Source: Sinorhizobium sp. B11 (GTDB lineage: Bacteria; Pseudomonadota; Alphaproteobacteria; Rhizobiales; Rhizobiaceae). Taken from it: a stretch of DNA of 64,000 nt. Positions 37,405 to 46,705 of this stretch are shown one piece after another; the first letter of the stretch is position 1; every line of letters starts with the position of its first letter. The stretch lies in NCBI GenBank assembly GCA_039725955.1, contig CP091034.1, forward strand, positions 620,001 through 684,000, given 5' to 3'. The notes beneath the pieces were generated by a model that was not told the origin of the DNA, made no database searches, and saw only the letters and a list, made by a program, of their open reading frames with translations. The position numbers were made by a program, and so were the translations under genes.

Positions 37405-38700
37405 CTAAAACTTGTCGCGGAGGGCAAACCACGACAAGGCAAGGAAAAGCAGCGGCGCCCGCATGCGCGCGCCGCCCGGAAAGGCAGGGATATCGAGCGC
37501 CTTGAACAGATCGAGATCGGCCGATTTCCCCAGCACCATTTCTGCGTAAAGCTTGCCACAGTAATTTGACAGCATGACGCCGTGGCCGGAATAACCGCCG
37601 ATCGAGGTGACGCCCGGCATGACTTCGCGCACGAAGGGCTGGCGCGGCATGGTGATGCCGACCGAGCCGCCCCAGGCATGGGTGATCTCGATATCCTTGA
37701 GCGCGGGGTAGATTTCGGCGATCTGCCGGCGGATATGCTGCGAAATGTCGCGCGGATTGTCGGCCGTGTAGGCCTCCCGCCCGCCAAACAGCAGCCGTCC
37801 GTCCTTCAATTTGCGGAAATAGCGCACGACGAACCGCGAATCCGCCACCGCTTCGCCGCCCGGTATCACATCAGGGAACCGGTCAAGCGGCACAGTCGCG
37901 CCGATGAAGGAGCGGATCGGCATGACATGGCTGGCCGTGATCGGCTCCAGATTGCCGATATGTCCGTTGCAGGCAATCAGCGTCCGGTTGGCGGTGATTG
38001 TACCGCGTTCAGTTTCGATAACGACCTTGCCGCTGGCCTGACCGATCGACTTTGCCTTGGTCATTTCGAAGATATCCGCCCCGGCATTGGCCGCCACCTT
38101 GCCAAGGCCGATCAGCAACTTCAGCGGATGGATATGGCCGGTGCCGGTATCGCGTACCCCGCAATAGAAGCGTTTGGAGCCAAGCCGCTCCTGTGTCTCT
38201 TCGCGGTCCATGAAACGCAGATGCGGATAGTCGTAGCGGAAGGCCGCGATTTCCGCATTCTCGTAATAGTACCGCTTGTAGCTTTCCTTGTGGGCGACGC
38301 TGAGCTGACCGGACACATAGTCCATATCGATCTGGTGCTCGGTCGCAAAATCCATGAGGTGCCGCTTGGCATCTTCGGCAAGATCGAAGAGCGCCTTGGA
38401 GCGCTCGTAGCCGATCTTCTCCTCCATCTCTTCCGGCCACCAGCGCTGGCCGGTGCCGAGCTGGCCGCCATTGCGCCCGGAGGCGCCGTCGCCGAGCCTG
38501 CTGCCCTCGATGAGCGTCACCGAAACGCCAGCCCTGGCGAGATTATAGGCGGCCTGAAGGCCCGTATAGCCGCCGCCGATAATGGCGACGTCACACTGCC
38601 TGGAGCCGTCGAGTGCCGGATAATCCGGCCGCTCGCCGACTGTTGCCTGATACCAGGAGACGCCTGGGGCAATGGGGCTTTGCCATGTCTCTTGCGTCAT
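37405..38700 (-). CDS. FAD-dependent amine oxidoreductase (PuuB/OrdL-like)
   Basis: This 431-residue DAO-fold flavoprotein has the Rossmann motif VAIIGGGYTGLQAAYNLA (about 39-56) and the family segment GDGASGRNGGQLGTGQRWWP (about 71-90). A second FAD region is VMPGVTSIGGYSGHGVMLSN near the C terminus. It lies 9 bases behind a glutamine synthetase-like gene, the order found for gamma-glutamylputrescine synthetase plus oxidase. It probably oxidises a gamma-glutamylated polyamine; exact substrate unproven. Confidence 0.83.
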   Translation of the reverse strand: MTQETWQSPIAPGVSWYQATVGERPDYPALDGSRQCDVAIIGGGYTGLQAAYNLARAGVSVTLIEGSRLGDGASGRNGGQLGTGQRWWPEEMEEKIGYERSKALFDLAEDAKRHLMDFATEHQIDMDYVSGQLSVAHKESYKRYYYENAEIAAFRYDYPHLRFMDREETQERLGSKRFYCGVRDTGTGHIHPLKLLIGLGKVAANAGADIFEMTKAKSIGQASGKVVIETERGTITANRTLIACNGHIGNLEPITASHVMPIRSFIGATVPLDRFPDVIPGGEAVADSRFVVRYFRKLKDGRLLFGGREAYTADNPRDISQHIRRQIAEIYPALKDIEITHAWGGSVGITMPRQPFVREVMPGVTSIGGYSGHGVMLSNYCGKLYAEMVLGKSADLDLFKALDIPAFPGGARMRAPLLFLALSWFALRDKF

Positions 38701-38709
38701 GGCAAAACC

Positions 38710-40146
38710 TCACACGTTCAGGAGGAGGAATTCCCGCTCCCAGGGGCTGATCACCTGCATGAAGGTTTCGAACTCGCCCCGCTTCACGCCGGCATAAAGC
38801 CCGATGAACTCTGCGCCGAAGACCTCTTCGAAAGCCGGCTCGTCTTCCAGCAGTGCCACGGCTTCCAGAAGGCCGCGCGGCAGGTCGATCGAGCCTTCGT
38901 TGGCGGCATCCTCGGTCGGAGCCGTGGGCTCGATTTCCTTCATGATGCCGAGCAGACCGGAGGCAAGCGAGGCAGCGAGCGCCAGATACGGATTGGCATC
39001 CGAGCTCGGCAGGCGGTTCTCCACGCGCCGCGCCTGCGGATCGGAGACCGGCACACGGAAGGCCGTCGTGCGGTTGTCGTAACCCCAGGCATTATTGACC
39101 GGGCAGGACATATCCGGCTGCAGGCGCCGGTAGGAATTCACGTAAGGCGCCAGCATGGCAAGCGCGCTCGGCACGTATTTCTGCATGCCGCCGATGAAGT
39201 GGAAGAATTCCTTCGAGGCTGAACCATCATTGTTCGAGAAGACGTTCTTGCCGCTCGCGATGTCGACGACAGACTGGTGGATATGCATCGCCGAACCCGG
39301 CTGGCCCTGCATCGGCTTTGCCATGAAGGTGGCGTAGATATTGTGCTTCAGCGCTGCCTCGCGGATCGTGCGCTTGAAGAGAAACACCTGGTCGGCAAGT
39401 TCGATCGGATTGCCGTGACGGAGGTTGATTTCGAGCTGCGCCGGTCCCTCCTCGTGGATCAGCGTATCGATCTCCAGGCCCTGCTTCTCCGAGAAGTGGT
39501 AGATGTCGTCGATCAGTTCGTCGAACTCGTTGATGCCGGCGATCGAATAGCCCTGGCCGCCGAGAATTGAACGACCTGAACGTCCCTTGGGTGGATGCAG
39601 CGGATAGTCCGGGTCGTCATTCGTGGCGACCAGGTAGAATTCGATTTCCGGCGCTACGATCGGCTTCCAGCCGCGCTCGGCATAGAGGCTGAGAATGCGC
39701 TTCAATACGTTGCGCGGCGTGTAGGGAACTTCCTGGCCGTCGGAATTGACGATGTCGCAGATGACCTGCGCGGTCGGGTCGGTTTCCCAGGGAACCACGG
39801 ACAGGGTGGAAAGGTCGGGGACGAGCTTCAGGTCGCTGTCGCGCGGCTCATAGCGGAAGCTTTCGGTCTCCTCGGGATATTCGCCCGATATCGTGTGGCG
39901 GTAGATCGCCGAAGGCAGTGCGAGTGATGTGTTGGAGGTGAACTTGGAGGACGGCATCATCTTGCCGCGCGGCACGCCGGCAAGGTCCGGCGTGATGCAT
40001 TCAATGTCTTCGATGCCGCGTGCCCTCAGCCACTGCGCCGCTTCCTTCCAGTTCGCAACGCCGCGCAGAGATCCGGGATCGGGAGGGGATTTCTTCGAGG
40101 CGGGTACGTTTCTGGCAGGCTTCAGCGTCGTCTTTTTTGGGGACAT
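38710..40146 (-). CDS. Glutamine synthetase-family ligase (PuuA-like)
   Basis: This 478-residue protein of the glutamine synthetase fold has metal- and ATP-site segments APEIEFYLV (about 163-171), EEGPAQLEIN (about 230-239) and PGSAMHIHQS (about 279-288). The substrate region has YRRLQPDMSCPVNNAWGYDN. The start at ATG 40146 begins a Lys-rich tail of about 35 residues; the frame stays open much further upstream, but that part runs into the next gene on the other strand. The neighbouring oxidase suggests gamma-glutamylation of putrescine or a related amine rather than ammonia assimilation. Confidence 0.82.
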   Translation of the reverse strand: MSPKKTTLKPARNVPASKKSPPDPGSLRGVANWKEAAQWLRARGIEDIECITPDLAGVPRGKMMPSSKFTSNTSLALPSAIYRHTISGEYPEETESFRYEPRDSDLKLVPDLSTLSVVPWETDPTAQVICDIVNSDGQEVPYTPRNVLKRILSLYAERGWKPIVAPEIEFYLVATNDDPDYPLHPPKGRSGRSILGGQGYSIAGINEFDELIDDIYHFSEKQGLEIDTLIHEEGPAQLEINLRHGNPIELADQVFLFKRTIREAALKHNIYATFMAKPMQGQPGSAMHIHQSVVDIASGKNVFSNNDGSASKEFFHFIGGMQKYVPSALAMLAPYVNSYRRLQPDMSCPVNNAWGYDNRTTAFRVPVSDPQARRVENRLPSSDANPYLALAASLASGLLGIMKEIEPTAPTEDAANEGSIDLPRGLLEAVALLEDEPAFEEVFGAEFIGLYAGVKRGEFETFMQVISPWEREFLLLNV

Positions 40147-40275
40147 GACACACCGGTTTGCGTTGATCGTAACGCCATCATAACCGGAGTTTGGCAATTG
40201 GCGAGGGGGGCAAAGGCGTTGACTTTCGCCCTCTGATGGAAAAAGAAGACGCGATTTCAGCAGGGAAAACGGATT

Positions 40276-41457
40276 GTGCGGCACAGGAGCGATGTGATCG
40301 TCATCGGGGCGGGTGCCGCGGGCATGATGTGCGCCATCCGCGCCGGACAGCGTGGTCGCTCCGTCACCGTGCTGGACCACGCCCGCGCGCCGGGCGAGAA
40401 GATCCGCATTTCCGGCGGCGGCCGCTGCAACTTCACCAATATCAATGCCGGCCCGAAGAACTTCCTCTCCGCCAATCCGCATTTCTGCAAGTCGGCGCTT
40501 GCCCGTTTCACCCCGGCCGATTTCGTTGCCATGGTGGATCGTCACGGCATTGCCTGGCATGAAAAGACGCTTGGCCAGCTTTTCTGCGACAACAGCGCCA
40601 AGGACATCATCTTCATGCTTCTCGACGAGATGCGCGCAGCGGGCGCTGCCTGGCATCTCGGTGTCGAAATATCGGGCGTTGAAAAGACTGACGGCGGCTT
40701 CCGCATTGCGACATCGGAAGGCCTGTTCGAAGCTTCCTCGCTCGTCATCGCGACCGGCGGAAAATCCATTCCGAAGATGGGAGCGACCGGTTTTGCCTAT
40801 CGCATTGCCGAGCAGTTCGGCCTGGCTATTACCGAGACCCGCCCCGCCCTTGTGCCTCTCACGCTGGATTCAATCCTGCTCGAGAGCATCGCGCCGCTTT
40901 CAGGTATTTCCGCGCCAGCCGAAATCCGTCATGGCAAGACCGCCTTTCGCGAAGCCCTGCTCTTCACTCACCGCGGCCTCAGTGGTCCAGCCATCCTGCA
41001 GATTTCTTCCTACTGGCGGGAGGGCGATGCGATCACTGTCGATATCGAACCGGATATCGATATCGCCGCGCACCTGAAAAAGGCGAAACAGGTAAACGGA
41101 CGTCAGTCCGCGCAGACCGCGCTCGGCGAGATCCTGCCGAAGCGCCTCGCGCAACATATCGTCGAGCGCGAGGGCGTCACCGGCAACATGGCCGACCTCT
41201 CCGACAAGCTGCTGACCAGGCTGGCAGATGCGGCACAGAACTGGTCCTTGAAGCCTTCCGGCTCCGAAGGCTACCGCACCGCGGAAGTCACGCTCGGCGG
41301 CATCGATACGGCCGCCCTGGATTCACGCAGCCTGCAGGTGAAAGATGTTCCCGGCCTTTATTTCATTGGCGAATGTGTCGATGTGACCGGCTGGCTCGGC
41401 GGCTATAATTTCCAGTGGGCCTGGGCCTCCGGATTTGCCGCCGGTGAGACATTGTAA
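40276..41457 (+). CDS. HI0933-family NAD(P)/FAD-dependent oxidoreductase
   Basis: This 393-residue flavoprotein has an N-terminal FAD motif VIVIGAGAAGMMCAIRAG (about 8-25), the family hallmark GEKIRISGGGRCNFTN (about 39-54) and a C-terminal GECVDVTGWLGGYNFQWAWA. Members are widespread and mostly uncharacterised; some reduce bile-acid or related substrates. GTG at 40276 is the probable start since the FAD motif begins directly behind it. It is divergent from the glutamine synthetase-like gene across 129 bases. Confidence 0.88.
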   Translation: MRHRSDVIVIGAGAAGMMCAIRAGQRGRSVTVLDHARAPGEKIRISGGGRCNFTNINAGPKNFLSANPHFCKSALARFTPADFVAMVDRHGIAWHEKTLGQLFCDNSAKDIIFMLLDEMRAAGAAWHLGVEISGVEKTDGGFRIATSEGLFEASSLVIATGGKSIPKMGATGFAYRIAEQFGLAITETRPALVPLTLDSILLESIAPLSGISAPAEIRHGKTAFREALLFTHRGLSGPAILQISSYWREGDAITVDIEPDIDIAAHLKKAKQVNGRQSAQTALGEILPKRLAQHIVEREGVTGNMADLSDKLLTRLADAAQNWSLKPSGSEGYRTAEVTLGGIDTAALDSRSLQVKDVPGLYFIGECVDVTGWLGGYNFQWAWASGFAAGETL

Positions 41458-41623
41458 ATGCCAATATTTGTAGGCGTGAAACCTTTTTGCCGATTCAAGA
41501 CTTCTTAAGATTGCCTGCGCCATCCTGTCTCAATGGTAGGTTGGCAAAGTCGTTCCTAAATTAAGCTTTACCGACAAGCCGTTTTGTTGGATTGTTGTGT
41601 TTAGACAGAAGTGAGGTTTCGCA

Positions 41624-41767
41624 ATGAACAGAAACACTCGACGCGCCCGCGCCATTGCAATTGCCCAGGCAAAGCCTGATACGAAGCTCGTAACTCTGCG
41701 CTATCTGATGCTCGCCGCCGGCGCAACCGCCGCCAGCGTTGCAGTTCTTCTTTCCCACTTCATCTGA
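41624..41767 (+). CDS. Small membrane protein, 47 residues
   Basis: This short open frame is preceded by GTGAGG about 8 bases before the ATG. The product has a basic N-terminal half (MNRNTRRARAIAIAQAK) and one hydrophobic helix from about residue 27 to 46 (LRYLMLAAGATAASVAVLLS), so it should sit in the inner membrane with its N terminus in the cytoplasm. I recognise no family. It stands alone between the flavoprotein gene and the chemoreceptor. Confidence 0.6.
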   Translation: MNRNTRRARAIAIAQAKPDTKLVTLRYLMLAAGATAASVAVLLSHFI

Positions 41768-41928
41768 TCTTTCCGCAGCTTGAAATGGAAATGTTCGGTG
41801 TCGCGACTGATATATCGCGATCCCGCAGCGTGCAATTTGCAACTATTGTGCGATCACGGCTAACGCGCTCTCACCGCTTATCCGAAAATTAATATCTAAT
41901 CTGACACATTGTAGACGAATATTTGGGT

Positions 41929-41968
41929 ATTTCCGGCCCCGCCGGAAATGAACCGGCAATGATTGCCG
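41929..41968. promoter_or_regulatory. Adjacent palindromes upstream of the first chemoreceptor gene
   Basis: The gap 41768-42075 has no gene besides a leader ORF. It contains ATTTCCGGC/GCCGGAAAT (41929-41949, 3-base centre) and CGGCAAT/ATTGCCG (41954-41968, 1-base centre). Such neighbouring perfect palindromes about 110-150 bases before the start codon suggest regulator binding or an RNA fold. Confidence 0.45.
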
Positions 41969-42056
41969 CCCGTTCCAGGGTCTTCCCAACTGTTAGTAGA
42001 TCAGCTCGATATGCACCCGGCTGGCGCCAGAAGGCTGCCGGCGGGAGGAGTGGTGT

Positions 42057-42086
42057 ATGAAAGGCACGGCGCGCCATGTTCATTGA
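42057..42086 (+). CDS. Leader ORF of nine codons before the chemoreceptor gene
   Basis: The ATG at 42057 sits 6 bases behind the strong box GGGAGGAG (42043-42050). It reads MKGTARHVH and stops at 42084-42086, ten bases inside the chemoreceptor gene in another frame. The chemoreceptor start at 42076 itself has only a distant AAGG and cannot be extended upstream because TGA lies in frame at 42058. Translation of the receptor may depend on coupling to this leader. Confidence 0.45.
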   Translation: MKGTARHVH

Positions 42087-44604
42087 CAAGATTCTTTCTC
42101 GTTTCAAGATTCAGACAAAGGTTCTGATTTTTGTTCTGCCTTTCGTCGTCACCATATCCGCCGTCGGTCTGACCGGCCTTTATGCATCCGGTCTGCTGCA
42201 GGGCCGGATGGAGATTTCCAACAGCGTTCTCCAGTCGCTGAGTGGGTTCAAGGATCTCTACGCCTCGATGGACGACTTCCTGCAGACCACCAACGAACAA
42301 GCGCGCGACAAGCTCTATGCCGACATCAAGGCGCAGGGACAGACGCTGGACGCCACCATGGCGCAGATCGGCGATAATTCCGGCCATGATAACCTGCAGG
42401 CGGCGATCGAGGGAACCAACGGCATTTCTGATACCGTCGGCAAGCTCTGGACCCTGCACGAACAGGAAATGGCTCTTCGCAAGCAGATCGATGACGCCCA
42501 GAAGGTGATGATCACCAACCGCTTCAACGTCAGCTACGATGCCAAGCAGCTGGAAGAAAACATCCGTACCGACGAAGGCAACGCGACGGCAACGCTGCGC
42601 GCTGCCGATCGTCTGCTAAAGGGCGGCGATGCGCTCGCAGCCGCCATGAATGATTTCAACAAGGCCCAGACTTCGCCTGACAAGCTGAAGGTCGTAACCG
42701 ATGCGCTGCCTCAGATCATCAAGGCGCAGCGCATGATCGAAATCTCCGTCCCGCAGAACCAGAAGAGCATGACGCAGTCCATGGCGCAGACCGTTAGCGA
42801 CCTGAAGGCTCAGGCGGCGGCGCCCGAGGCTGGCACGGACGACGGCGTTGCAAATCTCGGCCGTCTTGTTTCCCGCTTCCGCCAGATGTCGACTTACACT
42901 CAGCTCACCGCCACGCAGATGATGCGTGAAGCGACGACAACGTTCGTGGAGCTCGACAGCCGCATCGCCCAGACCAACTCGGTTTTGGAAGATACACGGC
43001 GCCTTGAAAGCTCCATCTATTCGCTGCAGCTCGTGCTTGCCGATTTCAATGCCAAGCCGAGCAAGGAAAATCGCGTTCGTCTGAACCAGGAAATCGCCAC
43101 GCTCAACACCATGCTCAATACCCTTCAGGCCAGCGCCAAGGGCATGAATTTCGCCGGTGATATTGTCGACGCGATCACACCCGCTCTCGCCTCGATGGAC
43201 AAGGGCGCACAGAGCCTTGTCGACGTGATCAATCAGCGTACGAGCGATTACGTCGCCGCACGCCAGCAACTCGATGGTGTCTGGGGTCAGCTGACGAGCT
43301 TCGCGGAAGAGCAGAAACAGTCGGCCGGTACCGAGCGTGATCAGGCCAACAGCATCTCCGTCGGCACGACCGCACTCGGCATCCTGGTTTCCATCGTCGG
43401 CGGCATTGCGCTGGTGCTGACGCTGCAGCGGCCGATCGCCCAGATCACCGCCGCCATGCGCCGCATCGCCGAAGGAGCGCTCGACACCAGCATCTCAGGT
43501 GAGAAGCGTTACGACGAAATCGGCGACATGGCCCGCGCACTCGGCATCTTCAAGGAAAATGCCATCTCCAAGATCCGCATCGAGGAGCAGAGCGACGAAG
43601 AGCGTCAGGCCGCCGAGCACGAGCGTCAGCGCAACGATGCCGAAAAGCGCGAGATGGACCGTCAGATCGAGTATGCCGTCAACGCGCTTGCCGCCGGTCT
43701 CGAGCGCATGTCGCAGGGCGATATCTCGACGACGATCGACACGCCCTTCATCGGCCGTCTCGAACAGCTCCGTCAGGATTTCAACGGCTCGATGATGCGC
43801 CTGCAGGCCACGATGAGCCAGATCCGCGACAACGTGCAGATGATCCAGGGCAACGGCAACCAGATGGCCCAGTCCTCTGAGGATCTCGCCAAGCGTACCG
43901 AGCAGCAGGCTGCATCACTGGAAGAAACCGCCGCCGCCGTCGACCAGATCACCGTCACGGTCCGCTCCTCCGCCGAACGCGCCAAGGATGCCGATCAGAT
44001 CGTCCGTCAGGCCAAGCGCAGCGCCGACGACTCCGCCGTCGTCGTCAACAATGCGATCGATGCGATGGGCCGCATCGAAGACGCATCGCGCCAGATCGAG
44101 CAGATCATCGGCGTCATCGACGAGATCGCCTTCCAGACCAACCTGCTCGCACTCAATGCCGGTATCGAGGCGGCTCGCGCCGGTGAAGCCGGCAAGGGTT
44201 TTGCCGTCGTTGCCATGGAAGTGCGCGAACTCGCCCAGCGCTCTGCCGCTGCCGCGCAGGAGATCAAGGGTCTCATCAACAAATCGACGAACGAGGTCAA
44301 TTCCGGTTCGCAGTTCGTACAGGAAACGGGCACGGTTCTTGCGAAGATCAGTGCCCAGATCGTCACGATCAGCCAGCACGTCGAAATGATCGCCCGCGCA
44401 AGCCACGACCAGTCGAGCGCGCTGCAGGAAGTCAACTCCACTGTCAACCAGATGGATCAGATGACCCAGCAGAACGCTGCAATGGTGGAAGAAACCACTG
44501 CAGCAAGCCGCGAGCTCGCAAACGAGGCAGACGCGTTGCTGCACCTCGTGCAGCAGTTCAAGATCGACGGCGACAGCGACATGCATATGTATCGCGCCGC
44601 CTGA
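42076..44604 (+). CDS. Methyl-accepting chemotaxis protein with long helical sensor domain
   Basis: This 842-residue receptor has a first membrane helix at about 15-36 and a long periplasmic, mainly helical region of about 390 residues. A second helix follows at about 430-453, then a HAMP domain (about 455-510) and a second HAMP-like linker (about 535-585). The signalling domain is at about 590-830, with the tip motif [20 protein letters not shown]. The C terminus (DSDMHMYRAA) lacks an NWETF-type pentapeptide for CheR/CheB. It starts behind a leader ORF and is followed by a good terminator. The ligand is unknown. Confidence 0.92.
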   Translation: MFIDKILSRFKIQTKVLIFVLPFVVTISAVGLTGLYASGLLQGRMEISNSVLQSLSGFKDLYASMDDFLQTTNEQARDKLYADIKAQGQTLDATMAQIGDNSGHDNLQAAIEGTNGISDTVGKLWTLHEQEMALRKQIDDAQKVMITNRFNVSYDAKQLEENIRTDEGNATATLRAADRLLKGGDALAAAMNDFNKAQTSPDKLKVVTDALPQIIKAQRMIEISVPQNQKSMTQSMAQTVSDLKAQAAAPEAGTDDGVANLGRLVSRFRQMSTYTQLTATQMMREATTTFVELDSRIAQTNSVLEDTRRLESSIYSLQLVLADFNAKPSKENRVRLNQEIATLNTMLNTLQASAKGMNFAGDIVDAITPALASMDKGAQSLVDVINQRTSDYVAARQQLDGVWGQLTSFAEEQKQSAGTERDQANSISVGTTALGILVSIVGGIALVLTLQRPIAQITAAMRRIAEGALDTSISGEKRYDEIGDMARALGIFKENAISKIRIEEQSDEERQAAEHERQRNDAEKREMDRQIEYAVNALAAGLERMSQGDISTTIDTPFIGRLEQLRQDFNGSMMRLQATMSQIRDNVQMIQGNGNQMAQSSEDLAKRTEQQAASLEETAAAVDQITVTVRSSAERAKDADQIVRQAKRSADDSAVVVNNAIDAMGRIEDASRQIEQIIGVIDEIAFQTNLLALNAGIEAARAGEAGKGFAVVAMEVRELAQRSAAAAQEIKGLINKSTNEVNSGSQFVQETGTVLAKISAQIVTISQHVEMIARASHDQSSALQEVNSTVNQMDQMTQQNAAMVEETTAASRELANEADALLHLVQQFKIDGDSDMHMYRAA

Positions 44605-44627
44605 TCCGACATTCAGCCTGCAAGACC

Positions 44628-44654
44628 AACGGCCCCAGTTTCGGGGCCGTTTTT
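44628..44654 (+). terminator. Terminator of the first chemoreceptor gene
   Basis: AACGGCCCC (44628-44636) and GGGGCCGTT (44643-44651) form a perfect 9-bp stem followed by T. Confidence 0.9.
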
Positions 44655-44795
44655 GCTTCTCGATTAAATCGCGCATAGATTGCGCAAAAAATCGGAAGAT
44701 TGAAACTTTTCTTCCCTGCGGGCGACTTGTGTGCCCATCAAGTCATACTAAATTTGAAAAAAGCTAAGTAAAGAGCCTCCGGCGCCCCTGCGTTA

Positions 44796-44811
44796 AGGGA
44801 AAATTTTCCCT
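44796..44811. promoter_or_regulatory. 16-bp perfect palindrome upstream of the second chemoreceptor gene
   Basis: AGGGAAAATTTTCCCT is a perfect palindrome 49 bases before the start codon. The outer bases CGTT and AACG extend the symmetry apart from one extra A. It looks like an operator or a promoter-proximal control site; I know no regulator for this motif. Confidence 0.55.
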
Positions 44812-44860
44812 AACGCATTCTTATGAACCCGATACCGGTTGTGTTTGCCAGGGGTTCCAG

Positions 44861-46705
44861 ATGCCGCTCTTCTTCTCAACGTCCATTGTGCGTCAGATCG
44901 TTGCGATCACGCTGTTCCTGCTTGCGGTCAGTACTGCGGCCATTGTCGGCGTGACCTATTACAATCTCGGCACTTATGTCATGGAGAGTGCGGTCTCCGA
45001 TGCGAAGGATGCGAGCCGTTCGATGGCGGTTCTTTATGGCGCAAGCGACGCTGATGTCCGCGTCGATGTGATGAACAACGCACTGGCAGGCGTAACCGAA
45101 GACAAGATCCCGGCCTTCGGCGACTATTCACTGGTTGACCGCACGGCGCAGTCGATTGCCGGTGTCGCCACCATTTTCGAAAAACAGGGAGGCGACTACG
45201 TTCGCGTCTCCACCAATGTGAAGAAGGAAAATGGCGACCGTGCTGTCGGCACGAAGCTCGCAGCCGATCATCCGGCCCAGCCCGTGCTTGCTCAGGGCAA
45301 TGCCTATTACGGGCCGGCGGACCTCTTCGGCCGCAAGTTCATGACCGGTTATTTCCCGGTCAAGAATCCCTCCGGTTCCACGATCGGCATCCTCTTCATC
45401 GGCATACCCATGGAAGTCTACTATGAGCGGATGAACCAATTGCAGATGCTGGTTCTCAGTGTCGGTGCGGTGGTGATGCTGCTCGTTGGTGTGCTCGCCT
45501 TCTATGCGATCAGTCGCTCCGTAAAGCCGATGCAGGCGCTGACATCGAGCGTGCATGCCATTTCCTCGGGCGATCTTGCCAGTGCTATTCCCTGTGTCGA
45601 AAAGAAGAACGAATTCGGTGCGATCGGCCGCGCGCTTGCTCTCTTCCGCGACAGCGCAGTCGCTCGCCAGCAACTGGAAACGCAGGCAGCCGAACAGCGA
45701 GCCCTGAACGATGCCGAACGCAGCCGCAACGATGCAGAGAAGCGCACGCTCGACGGCCAGATCGATTTTGCCGTCAATCAGCTTGCCGCGGGTCTGGGAC
45801 GCCTGTCACAGGGCGATGTCTCGCAGATGATCGAAACCCCTTTCGTCGGCCGGCTTGAACAGCTTCGCATGGACTTCAACACGTCGCTCGAGCGCCTTCA
45901 GGATACGCTGACACGCATTCGCGCCAGTGCCGCTTCCATCCAGCGCAACAGCGGTTCGGTTTCGGCCTCGGCGGACGAACTCTCCAAACGCACGGAATCG
46001 CAGGCCGCAAGCCTTGAAGAAACGGCCGCTGCCGTCGAAGAGATCACCGTCACGGTCCGCTCATCGGCCGAACGCGCCCATGAGGCAAACAATGTGGTTG
46101 CCGCGACCAAACGGACGGCCGACAGTTCCGGTGCTGTCGTGAGCGACGCGGTCGCTGCCATGGGCCGCATCGAAGATGCCTCGCAGCGCATCGAACAGAT
46201 CATCGTCGTTATCGACGACATCGCCTTCCAGACCAACCTTCTGGCCTTGAACGCCGGTGTCGAGGCAGCGCGTGCCGGTGAGGCCGGCAAGGGCTTTGCC
46301 GTCGTCGCGCAGGAGGTGCGTGAGCTTGCCCAGCGCTCGGCCAATGCCGCCAAGGAGATCAAGACGCTGATCGACCAGTCGACCCGCGAGGTGAATGCAG
46401 GTTCGGAACTGGTGCAGAAGACCGGCAGCGTGCTCGCCTCGATCAGCCACGAGATCATCGCAATCAGCGGTCATGTCGAGACCATCGCTACGGCAAGCCG
46501 TGACCAGTCCGCCGCCCTTCAGGACGTCAACAGTTCCGTCAATGCGATGGACCAGATGACGCAGAAGAATGCCTCGATGGTTGCCGAAGCCACGCAGGCG
46601 AGCCGCCAGCTGGCGGAAGAGGCCGACATGCTGATGGCGCTGATCGAGCAGTTCCGGCTGGCCGAAGGCGCTGCCGCTCATGGCCGCGTGAGACAGGCGG
46701 CCTGA
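44861..46705 (+). CDS. Methyl-accepting chemotaxis protein with single Cache-type sensor domain
   Basis: This 614-residue receptor has a membrane helix at about 13-34 and a compact periplasmic domain at about 35-188, with the Cache-type segment SVA-like [20 protein letters not shown] and [21 protein letters not shown] second helix at about 190-213 is followed by HAMP (215-270) and the signalling domain (about 350-600, [20 protein letters not shown]). It shares the two-HAMP linker and signalling domain with the receptor upstream but has a different sensor. No CheR-binding pentapeptide at the end (RVRQAA). Confidence 0.93.
   Translation: MPLFFSTSIVRQIVAITLFLLAVSTAAIVGVTYYNLGTYVMESAVSDAKDASRSMAVLYGASDADVRVDVMNNALAGVTEDKIPAFGDYSLVDRTAQSIAGVATIFEKQGGDYVRVSTNVKKENGDRAVGTKLAADHPAQPVLAQGNAYYGPADLFGRKFMTGYFPVKNPSGSTIGILFIGIPMEVYYERMNQLQMLVLSVGAVVMLLVGVLAFYAISRSVKPMQALTSSVHAISSGDLASAIPCVEKKNEFGAIGRALALFRDSAVARQQLETQAAEQRALNDAERSRNDAEKRTLDGQIDFAVNQLAAGLGRLSQGDVSQMIETPFVGRLEQLRMDFNTSLERLQDTLTRIRASAASIQRNSGSVSASADELSKRTESQAASLEETAAAVEEITVTVRSSAERAHEANNVVAATKRTADSSGAVVSDAVAAMGRIEDASQRIEQIIVVIDDIAFQTNLLALNAGVEAARAGEAGKGFAVVAQEVRELAQRSANAAKEIKTLIDQSTREVNAGSELVQKTGSVLASISHEIIAISGHVETIATASRDQSAALQDVNSSVNAMDQMTQKNASMVAEATQASRQLAEEADMLMALIEQFRLAEGAAAHGRVRQAA

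Noticed and set aside
34993..37569. 858-codon open frame on the + strand
   Set aside because: It is antisense to pgl and zwf, with no recognisable domain; a by-product of codon bias.
37582..39222. 546-codon open frame on the + strand
   Set aside because: It covers the antisense of the FAD oxidase and the glutamine synthetase-like gene, both well supported.
40147..40656. N-terminal extension of the glutamine synthetase-like protein
   Set aside because: The frame stays open for 170 more codons, but this part crosses into the divergent flavoprotein gene and has no family similarity.
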